Source: Sarocladium kiliense
Taxonomy: Eukaryota > Ascomycota > Sordariomycetes > Hypocreales > Sarocladiaceae
Length of the DNA stretch: 64,000 bases
Assembly: GCA_030734395.1 (NCBI GenBank)
Contig: JAUZTG010000048.1
Span: 1,798,001-1,862,000, forward strand
Reading direction: 5' to 3'
Made by a program: the position numbers and the translations under genes. Of the stretch, positions 55,748 to 64,000 are shown piece by piece. Each line of letters begins with the position of its first letter. Positions within the stretch are counted from its first letter, which is position 1. The notes under the pieces were generated by a model. The model was not told the DNA's origin. It worked only from the letters and a program-made list of their open reading frames with translations, and ran no database searches.

Positions 55748-56850
55748 ATGTCTGTTCCTGAGTCGAAATACATGAGCCCCATCTGGCGCGATGGCATTTT
55801 CAGTAAGTCCTCTTCCTGCTGCACCAGCTCTACATCCAACGACAGTGGTTGACACGTGTTTCTCTAGACGGTCGCGTAGCTTTCGTCACGGGTGGTGCCG
55901 GCAGCATCTGCAGCATGCAGACCCGGGCCCTGGTGCGTCTTGGAGCGAATGCATGCATCATCGGCAGAAATGTCGAGAAGACAGAGGCTGCTGCAAAGGA
56001 TATCGCGACCGTGCGGCCGGGTGCAAAGGTCATTGGCATTGGTGGCTGTGATGTGCGCAAGGTATAGCCGCTTACTTCAAACCGAGTTCAGCCTGTCACG
56101 GATAGCTAATATATGGGATAGCCTGAAGACTTGGCAGCCGCGGCAGATAGGTGTGCGAAGGAGCTGGGTGGTATCGACTTCGTCATGTGAGTCCACCAGA
56201 GACCTATGTACCGCGATAGACATGCTGACCGCCTCGCAAGTGCTGGAGCAGCAGGAAACTTCATCGTCCCGCTCAGCGCCATGAGCTCAAACGCCTTCAG
56301 AACAGTCCTTGATATCGACACCATGGGAACCTTCAATACCGTCAAGGCCACCATGCCTCACCTCCTCCGCAGCTCCTGCCCTCGCCTCATCTTCATCTCC
56401 GTCACATTCCACTACACCGGCGCCCCTCTCCAAGCCCACGTCTCAGCAGCAAAAGCAGCTGTCGACTCACTCGCCGTCTCCGTAGCGCTTGAGTACGGCC
56501 CTCTCGGCGTTCGTTGCAATGTTATCGCTCCTGGTGGTATTGACGCCACGGAGGGTCTTGCGAGACTTGGATCTGCTGCTCCTGATACTGTGAAGGCGTA
56601 TAACGCCGCCATTCCACTTGGCAGACTTGGAGAGACGAGGGATATCGCGGATACTACCGTCTTCTTGTTTTCGGAGGGAGGATCGTATATCAATGGAGAG
56701 GCTATTGCTGTAGATGGCGCGGCGTGGCGGAGACAGAGTGCGATGCCGTTGGGTGTGAGCCATGAGGCGAAGTATCCAGACTTCCTGCTGAACGGCGAGG
56801 TCGCGAAGGATCTCAAGGATCCACGAAAGGGGAAGCAGGCCAAGCTGTAG
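55748..56850 (+). CDS. Peroxisomal 2,4-dienoyl-CoA reductase (SPS19-like)
   Basis: An NADPH-dependent auxiliary enzyme that reduces 2,4-dienoyl-CoA so that unsaturated fatty acids can enter beta-oxidation. Four exons (55748-55802, 55868-56061, 56122-56186, 56241-56850) join in frame to 307 residues. Classical SDR fold: NGRVAFVTGGAGSICSMQTR binds NADPH, then IGRNVEKTEAAA, IDFVIAGAAGNFI and MGTFNTVKATMPHLL. The active-site region FHYTGAPLQAHVSAAKAAVD has the family's HVSAAK block in place of a standard YxxxK. Also RCNVIAPGGIDATEG. The C-terminus is KQAKL: AKL is a type 1 peroxisomal targeting signal, which supports location and function. Confidence 0.92.
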
Positions 56851-57508
56851 CTGTTCGCCCTGAAGCGAAGTGGGCACCCTTTGCAATCATCCTCCCTCGT
56901 CCGGGAGGTAGGGCAGAACTTTGTGCCTACCTTGGTGATGAAGAAAGCATAGCTTGGCATTTTGGCATACTCCTCCTGGTGCATTCCTAGGTAGCGCAGT
57001 GTATAGATTCAAGGATCCCTCTAGAGAATCCGTTGTGCTTGCAAGGGGAAGTCAGTAGTCACATTCGTGTGTTGTTCAAGCTTCGCCGCTGTCTGTGACA
57101 TGGTATCTCATCTCCTCATTATATCTGTATACTATTTCCCATGTAGGGCTCTGTCAATTTATGGTACATCCGCCACATCGCCGTATATGATGATGCCCTT
57201 CCTGTTGTTGGTACAGGCCTGAAGCCATGCTTCTCCTCCTCTTCCTCGAACCGAGACGGCATCCAGCCAATATGCGGAATTATAGCAATACTTGCCAAGA
57301 TATGATATAGGGATAAGATATGTCGACAGAAAAGAGGTAATAATGAAATCCCAGAAACGCCGAAACTCATCGCTGATGCAATGCATGAAAGGTATTATCA
57401 GACAGCGCACGACTAATATGTGGTGCGCTATTGTTGAGGTAGTAGGAGGGGGGAGGACAGTGAGGTTGGTCGTTACGCGGGTTGAGATGCCGCCCTGGAT
57501 CGCAACCC
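56851..57508. other. Convergent 3' spacer
   Basis: About 660 bases between convergent stops. No feature beyond 3' untranslated sequence recognised. Confidence 0.55.
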
Positions 57509-60500
57509 CTAGTAGAATCCGTCGGGCCCAGCACTGCCCCTGCTCGAAGACGACGTTGCTATCGGCGTCGACTGTAAAGAGCTGCTGGTGTCGCTCGGTG
57601 TCGCCGGCTCCACAACTTGGCTTCGGATCGCCTTGATCCAGTCGTGCTGCAGGAGCTCAACCGCCGAGGAACGTTTCTTAGGGTCCCTCGCGAAGCACTT
57701 CTTCAGGAAGTCGATGCCTGATGGGCTGAGCTGATCCTGTGATGGGAGCTGTGGCGGGTTGCCCTGGGCAATGTTGTACATGATAGCCCATTCGTTGTCA
57801 AGGCTGGCCCATGGGCGTCGGCCTGTGGCCATCTCAAGAATAACGCAGCCGAGGGACCAAATATCGACTGAACCTGGATGCCCTGGGTTTTCGCCCTTGA
57901 TGACTTCAGGTGACATATACATCGGGGTGCCCGTCATGGATTTGTTGGGTTTGGTAGACGTCAGGTCACTGACGAGTGTGAGGCCTTGACGCGCGATGAC
58001 CTTTGCTGCGCCAAAGTCTACGTACTTGATGATCCCGTTATGATCAAGGAGCACGTCTGTCATTATGTTAGCACTGCACCCTAGCGAAAAGGACATACTT
58101 GTGACTTACTCTCTGGTTTGATATCTCGGTGGGCAATGCCACTCTCGTGCAAGTAGGCCAAGCCTTCGAGCAATTGCAGCGCATAGACCATAATTACCTG
58201 CTCGTCTTCAATGCGTCCGTGCTCCAATAAGCTCGCCAACGAACCACCTGAACAGAACTCCATGAAGATGTACACCCTGTCACGGTGGACTTCGATGCCA
58301 TAGTAGGAAACAATGTTGGGGTGGTCGAGTACCTCGAGAACGCCCATCTCTTCCCGAATTTGCTCGGCAACCGTGGGAATGAGCTTCGGGTCTTGAAGTC
58401 GGATCTCCTTGACGGCCATGAGATGGCCAGAATCAAGGTTCATGGCGGCGTAGACACTGCCGAAGGTGCCACCACCAACATAGTGGCCTTGCTGCCAGCG
58501 CATGGTGACGTTGGTTGCAGAAGAGGAGAGGTAAGCAAGGGATCGGTCGGCCTCTGTGTTTGCTTCCAATACGCGGCCCAAGGCTTGTCGTTCCGCTTCC
58601 TTGTCCCTTCGGTACCCGTCAACACGGTCAAGGCTTTCCATTCGCTGCTCTGTAATGTTCCGTGAAGCCTCAGCATCGTCAAGCAGCATACCGTTATGGT
58701 CCATCCTCTTGAAGTGACCAACCATAGCCTCGAGTTTCTCTTTCTCCGCCTGAGCGGCCAGCGTTGAACGCGCGCCCATGATGTCGAAGTGAGAAATGAG
58801 AAGCCCCATGCAGCCGGCCACTTTGTCCCGCATCAATGCATAGTCTTCCTCGCCAAGAGCAAGGATATGCCTGCCCATGGTCATGCGCATGGCAAATTCC
58901 AGGGCTTGTACAGCCCACCGGAAGGTCTTCCGGTCCGACGCAATACAATCATCAACGATGAAGCCGATCCAGTCAAGCGCTAGCTTAGTCAGTTTGATGT
59001 TGTTCATCTGTCGTCTGTTGGTGTCCATAGACTGCAGAGACCGTTGACCGAACTCCGTGGCGAACACGAAGCAGGTCTGAATGAGTTCCTGGCAGTCTTT
59101 GCCTTCTGCTTGCTTCCGAATGGTTTCGACACTGTCCATAAATGTGTTGGACAATTTGTACGCCACCCGGCGCGTCTCCATAAGCCTAGTGTTGACCTTG
59201 TGGATGTTCGATCTGTGCTCTTGAATGAGATCGATGTGCGTATCAACTGCGTCAAGAAACATCCTTCTTGCGATTGGCAGAGCAACGGACCCTGTTGCAC
59301 ACAGCCGCACTTGCCCTCGCTTGAGGTCAATGTTCTGTTCGCGCAACGGGAGATTGATTGTCTGGCCGAACCACGACAGAGGCTCCTCGGGCCGAAGAAT
59401 GAGCAAGTATTGATCCGACACCTCAGGGCCGAAAGTCTCCTTAGATGTGACAGCCATTAGCGTCTGAATGTCATCCAGTCGCTCTCTCAGGTTCGCTGAA
59501 GCCAAAATGTAAACTCCATCCTGCTCAAAAACACCGGTATTCACATGGAAGTGGCCCGTTGTCAGGAGCTGGTCGTAGATCCTCTGCATCTCTTCTTGGG
59601 GAAAGTTGATACTGAAGTCACATGCGTGTTCGTACTGCTCGCTTAAGTTTCTCGAGAAACGTTGCAGCATTCGATGTCGGACACGGACTGAATCCAGACA
59701 GGCCTTGTACCGCTTGCTCATGTCCGCGGCACTCTCCTTTGGTCTTGCCTGGAGCTCCTTCTCGAAGGATTGGCTGAGACGGTTCAGCGCCTTAAAAGTC
59801 AAGGAGCTGAATTGCTCAGCAACTTCGACCTCTCCACGCAAGAGGTGGCTTCCAATCTCGTTGGCAAAGCCCCACTGCTCGAAAAGCAACTCAGCCTCCT
59901 TGAAAGTGTTTCTGTTACCGCTGAGCTTCCAGTTTAGCATCTTGAAGTAGTATTTGAGAGCCTCAAGGACAACTTGGTCGAAGGATTCGTCAATCAGCGG
60001 TGGGAGCTCCCAGCCGGGTTCTGGTGCAGCGATGTCGAGGTACTCGGCCTTGATTCTGATGGCAAATCTGAGGAGCAGTTGGAATTGGGAGATCATTTGA
60101 TCTTGCATCAACGGATTCTGCTGAGCCGATTCCTTGACCCTTCGGGCATACGCAAGACGCGTTCGGGTGATCTCCTCGATGAGACGTGAAGGGAAGCTGA
60201 TCAGTGTCAAAAGCTCCTCAAGATAAGGGGGCAAGTGCCGCTTCTCGAAAGGGCCGGAGTTCTTGATCAGTGTCTGCTTGGCTTTGCTGATGATTGTGGA
60301 GATGGGCCGAAGCATCCCCTTCTGCGTAGACTTCTCGTCGTCGTTATACAGCGAACGCAATCCGTCTTCCTTCATGAGCCTATCGAGGAATGAGGTCTCA
60401 TCGCTGCTGATACCATGGACGGCCGGCGATCGTTGCCTCGTCCTTGAGAAATCCATCTCGTCATTTCCTACCCACTTCTTCAAAATGGCAAGCTCGGTAT

Positions 60501-61614
60501 TGATCATCTCGTTGGTATTATACCAGGAAAGGATGGAGTCATATGCCTCGTTGAAAGCTGCTGAGTCGGCAGCTTTGTGTTCCGCTTTGATGGCTTTCCA
60601 GGAGGGGTAGAGGTTCTCGCACTTCTCGATCTTGCTCACGACGTCTTTGACTTGTTCGTATGGCGGCTTACCCACCTCACTTGCACCTTTGACTGAGAAG
60701 TTGATGATCTCATCCAGCGTGCGGTCTACCGTCGCGCGAGCTTCCTCAACCATCCTCCTTTGAACGGGGAAACGTCTACCGCACACCTTTGCACGTACCC
60801 CCATCCAAAGCTCAGTTTTATGGGCCGCCTTGCCAACCTCCTTATCCGAAGATCCGTGCAGACGCTGTTTTTCTTGACTGACGACATTGCCCATCAGAAC
60901 GGCAGCCAGCATGCCATGCCACTCCAATCTCTCGCGATTCTCCTTGTTTTGAAGATCCTCCTCGGTGGGTTGCAATAGTTCGTTGTTGTAGAACATGATC
61001 GTCTCTTCGTCATAACGTTCGTCAAAGGGACCTTCTGACGATGGCGTCTCTCCCTCTGAGTCCGAATCGTTTCCGTTGGTGCCCTCGTACGACGCAAAGT
61101 ACTCCCCAGAGTAGTCCTGCCGAAGTTTTTGGATGTATGCACGCTCTTGGGCTCGAAAGCGGCTCTCGCTCTGCCGTGGACGTGTCTTTGACGAAGATCG
61201 CATGGAGTCGGCGAAGGATGGCGTCGCCTGCGGCGGTGCAGGCTTTCGCGATGAGCCCGGGTTATACGTGTTCGATGGTGTCCTCGTCGGGCCCAACGGC
61301 CGCTGAGGCCATGGCCCGTTGAATGAAGATCCGTCGTCCCCGCCGTTGCTTCGCTGGCTCTTGTTCACGTTGTTCATAGATGCGGTTGGTGTCAAAGAAG
61401 CCATCGATCCCGCGTGACGGGAGGCATCGACATATCTATCCATCCCTCCAAGGTCGTCATCCTGATCATTTGCGTTCGGATCACCGTTCGATTCGGGGGA
61501 AGAGTCCTCGGACTCGAGGGCGACAGTCGAAAGTCTCGGGTCCTTAAGCCTCTCGGCGCGCATGTCCTCTTCTCCCGCAGAGAAGCGGACGCCCCGGGGT
61601 GAGAGCTCTGACAT
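57509..61614 (-). CDS. sskB: HOG-pathway MAPKKK (Ssk2/Ssk22/SskB type)
   Basis: The MAP kinase kinase kinase that, activated by the Ssk1 response regulator, phosphorylates Pbs2 in osmotic and oxidative stress signalling. Two exons (61614-58110 and 58056-57509) join across a 53-base intron that splits the catalytic loop, restoring HRDIKPENVLLDHNG; total 1350 residues. The N-terminal 150 residues are disordered. A long helical regulatory region follows (FEKRHLPPYLEELLTLISFP, HLLRGEVEVAEQFSSLTFKA), typical of Ssk2. The kinase domain (about 1040-1310) has GGGTFGSVYAAMN, VKEIRLQD (Lys), FMEFCSGGSLASLL, KYVDFGAAKVIA (DFG), GTPMYMSPEVIKGE and DIWSLGCVILEM. All catalytic residues are present and length is normal. 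The tail is Ser/Thr-rich. Confidence 0.96.
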
Positions 61615-62327
61615 GTTGCCTGTGGACTGCGAGCGGCGCAGTTATCTCACTTGCTGAGAATGTGTGGCTCGGTCAGGTCAGGTCAGTCAGTACAGTGCAG
61701 GAAAGAATCGCCCCATCCGCGCCAGGTTGGGCGCGGTCGCAAGGGAAATCGATAGCTTTATGCGAGTGAGCGACGCGCAAGCATGTGAAGGGTCGCGTGC
61801 AAAAAGGTCCGAAGCTGCAATTCTGAAAAGAGGGTGTTGATGGGAGGGACGTTGGCGGACAGAGAACGGGGACGGCAAGCTAAGCTTGGGCGAAGACGGC
61901 GATCAGCTCGACAAATCGCGATCGAGGTCAGTTCCAAGTTTGAGGTGCAGCAGGGGGATCGCCCAGTGGTGAATCAAGGCAATCAGCACCTTGGAAATTG
62001 TGGCGCGCAGCGCTAGCGTGGCGGGTTAGAGCGCAATCTTAGATGTGGCGTCGCTAATGCTCCCGGTCATGGCTCCCGTCGTCTCTGGCAAAATGGGAGC
62101 TCGTCCCCCGAAGTCGTGAGGCGCTGCGTACCCTGTATATCTATTCGTAAGAATGCGGATGGTAGACTCGTAGTTGCTGGAAGCACACACGTATGTTGGG
62201 AAGAAATAGAATTGTTTCCTTCGCCATTAAGAAAAAAGCCAGCTGGGGCTATATAGATATCCTTGTTCTTGCAAAGATTGGTTGTCGAATAATGTTAGTC
62301 TGCAGCTCTTCACACAGCCAGGATCAC

Positions 62328-62346
62328 CATCCTCTCTGAGAGGATG
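62328..62346. other. 8-bp stem, 3-nt loop hairpin
   Basis: CATCCTCT, CTG, AGAGGATG: a perfect 8-pair inverted repeat about 560 bases beyond the stop of the edge gene. Confidence 0.7.
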
Positions 62347-62500
62347 CTTCAACTGATGCAGCTCATGTCCATCAACACCAAGTCCAAAAAATTGAGGTTA
62401 CAATGCCTGTTATAACCTTTCATAATGTCAGAAATACAAACAAAAATCAAATACAGCGGAGAGTCTCGAACTCCGAGGGTAAGCCAGCCAAAAAGCGAAG

Positions 62501-62522
62501 CTTCCCTGTCGAAACAGGGAAG
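62501..62522. other. 9-bp stem, CGAA-loop hairpin
   Basis: CTTCCCTGT, CGAA, ACAGGGAAG: a perfect 9-pair stem with a four-base loop, about 380 bases 3' of the edge gene. It could be a structured RNA element in either direction; function unknown. Confidence 0.75.
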
Positions 62523-62904
62523 ATAGCATTTCACCCAAAGAAAGCCCGATTACGGGAAGTAAATACGCTACTTCGCTGGAAAAGAACTGTGTAATTTTGA
62601 CTTATAAAGGCGGTTCTGCAGCTCTGACGAAGGGGGCTGTGAGGGCTGTTGGCTTGAACGGATCTAGGTCATCTCACCGATGAGTCAACAACATGATGCC
62701 AAGGGGGACAAGCAGCATAGCCCGCTTACAGCGGCAATGCCATTCAGCTAACAACGAAAGGTCATTTACGGTTCTTTTTCGCGAGCCTCAATAAAAGCGG
62801 CATCCATATCTTAAGTTGCAGGGCGCAAAGTCTTGTATGACTTATACGTTACTATTCTCATCTCAAGAGCCAGCATCCATAGGCCGGATTCAGCACAAGA
62901 ACCA

Positions 62905-64000
62905 TCAGACAGAGTCGCAAACACGCAGTTGGCATGCTATATCAGCTCTCCTGTTCAGCTCCGAACATGCCTGGTGCACGTTCAGCAAGATCGTCACAGG
63001 CTCCTCGCCACCTTGCCGCTCTATGAGGTCTTGAAGACGTTGCATCGCGTCGCCAATCAGCTTCACATCAGAGTCCATCTGGTCACTAAGATTATGCTCC
63101 CAGATTGTCAGCCTGTTCGCGATCAGAACGATGAGTGCTGTCTGGTATGTGCACAGCATGCTCCAAATCATTGCCGAGGTATTGGCATCGATCATTTGAA
63201 TCAGCCGGATGCATATTCGTGCCATGTAGAGGAACTCGGCCCAATCGGGAGCTAAAAGCTGAGGCGACGGATGATCATGTAACTCATCGGTAGAAGGCTT
63301 CGTAAAGCGGTCGCTGTAATCCGTCAAGTGACGGATCCAGTCCGGGTTGCGCGCATAGACACGATGAGCCATGAAGCGAGCATGATAGGCAGTGAGATGT
63401 AAGCCAATAAGGCGAGCATGAGAATCCGAAACCTCACCCGCCTCCTTAAGAAGCTGTTCCGCGTGAAGCTTAGCTGGTATGCAGTCTTGCCAGGACTGCA
63501 CCAGACCATCGATATGCTTAGCGGACAACTGCTTTTGGTCTGGCGGGATTCGTCTGGCCTTAACAGAGAACGTTGTGCTGTACGCTAGACCTTGTATCCG
63601 TGCAAGCTGAGTGCGAAGTTGTAACCAGTTGATTTGTATACCATTGACGCATACCGTCCCTGCAACATCTGAACTCAGGAGAGGCGTGTCATAGTCGTCT
63701 TCATGTTGCGCGTAGGGTTCGACTGCCCGGAGTGAGATGTCCCGGTCGTAGATGTAGGTGATCCTGAAGAGACGATCCATCTGTAAAGCGAGCTCGGCAT
63801 CAACCGTCCCTCTTGCTTCCCTGTCATGAAGGCCTAGCCTGTGGGCAAGCTTCACAGCTGTCGCTATCAGAATGCACGTTGGTTCAGGATGCGGAGTATT
63901 CAAGAATAGCGAAACCAGACTCAAAATGACTTGAATACCCTTCAAGTCCTCATCTCGGGTGACCAAGTCGTTAAGGACGGATTGTGCCCTGTTGAGAGAG
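62905..64000 (-). CDS. Fungal-specific transcription factor domain protein, 5' partial
   Basis: The C-terminal part of a fungal_trans (middle homology region) regulator; the frame is open to the right edge, so the DNA-binding zinc cluster lies outside. It contains ILIATAVKLAHRLGLHDREA and MDRLFRITYIYDRDISLRAV with the family's (R/W)xxYxxDRxxSxxxxRP-like block, here degenerate. This is followed by the helical body (WLQLRTQLARIQGLAYSTTF, LTAYHARFMAHRVYARN, MARICIRLIQMIDANTSAMI). The stop is at 62905. No intron in the visible 365 codons. Target genes unknown. Confidence 0.88.
   Translation of the reverse strand, partial: SLNRAQSVLNDLVTRDEDLKGIQVILSLVSLFLNTPHPEPTCILIATAVKLAHRLGLHDREARGTVDAELALQMDRLFRITYIYDRDISLRAVEPYAQHEDDYDTPLLSSDVAGTVCVNGIQINWLQLRTQLARIQGLAYSTTFSVKARRIPPDQKQLSAKHIDGLVQSWQDCIPAKLHAEQLLKEAGEVSDSHARLIGLHLTAYHARFMAHRVYARNPDWIRHLTDYSDRFTKPSTDELHDHPSPQLLAPDWAEFLYMARICIRLIQMIDANTSAMIWSMLCTYQTALIVLIANRLTIWEHNLSDQMDSDVKLIGDAMQRLQDLIERQGGEEPVTILLNVHQACSELNRRADIACQLRVCDSV

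Larger units (their letters stand above)
61615..62904. other. Promoter of the MAPKKK and 3' region of the edge gene
   Basis: About 1.3 kb. Two compact perfect hairpins lie at 62328-62346 and 62501-62522. No gene or known RNA family recognised. Confidence 0.5.

Noticed and set aside
62440..62480. tRNA T-arm-like GTTCGAGA on the minus strand
   Set aside because: Stem pairs in only three of five positions and no D- or anticodon arm fits at the right spacing.

Overview
The window is nuclear DNA of a filamentous ascomycete (Pezizomycotina). The evidence is short 45-150 bp introns with GTAAGT/GTATGT donors, CTAAC-like branch points and CAG/TAG acceptors; compact genes on both strands; and a gene set typical of these fungi (SskB-type MAPKKK, She3-like protein, fungal Zn2Cys6 regulators, complex I 17.8 kDa subunit, COA3). 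A Dothideomycete-like relative seems most likely to me, but nothing here fixes the class. No rRNA, confident tRNA, CRISPR array or prokaryotic signal was seen.

Layout. 0-4 kb: RAD23 (minus, running off the left edge) and a four-TM membrane protein. 4-8 kb: gene-free. 8-19 kb: animal-type cryptochrome/(6-4) photolyase, a mitochondrial-looking helical-repeat protein, complex I 17.8 kDa subunit, an uncertain small gene, ribosomal protein S15 (uS19), a single-pass Cys-containing surface protein and a secreted GH53 galactanase. 19-34 kb is the housekeeping core: alpha-tubulin, NOP12 and DEP1 (divergent), COA3 and PTA1/symplekin (divergent), and a She3-like coiled-coil protein. 34-47 kb: a large unidentified fungal protein, an extended SDR, a Zn2Cys6 regulator with a damaged N-terminal half, and an MFS transporter. 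46.6-55.7 kb is gene-poor, with microsatellites, a decayed gene and small unidentified ORFs. 55.7-64 kb: a peroxisomal 2,4-dienoyl-CoA reductase ending in AKL, the HOG-pathway MAPKKK, and a fungal_trans regulator running off the right edge.

Most genes are unlinked housekeeping functions: DNA repair (RAD23, photolyase), respiration (complex I subunit, COA3), RNA and ribosome biogenesis (S15, NOP12, PTA1), chromatin (DEP1), cytoskeleton and transport (alpha-tubulin, She3-like), stress signalling (SskB) and lipid catabolism (SPS19-like).

The clearest unusual structure is a 497-bp non-autonomous DNA transposon at 27724-28220. It has perfect 66-bp terminal inverted repeats and a perfect 9-bp target-site duplication, the signature of a Mutator-like element, and sits in the shared promoter interval of COA3 and PTA1. 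Second is the Zn2Cys6 gene at 39.4-41.9 kb, where a ~200-bp exon-plus-intron unit is tandemly duplicated and one copy carries an in-frame stop. No wholly new multigene system could be demonstrated.
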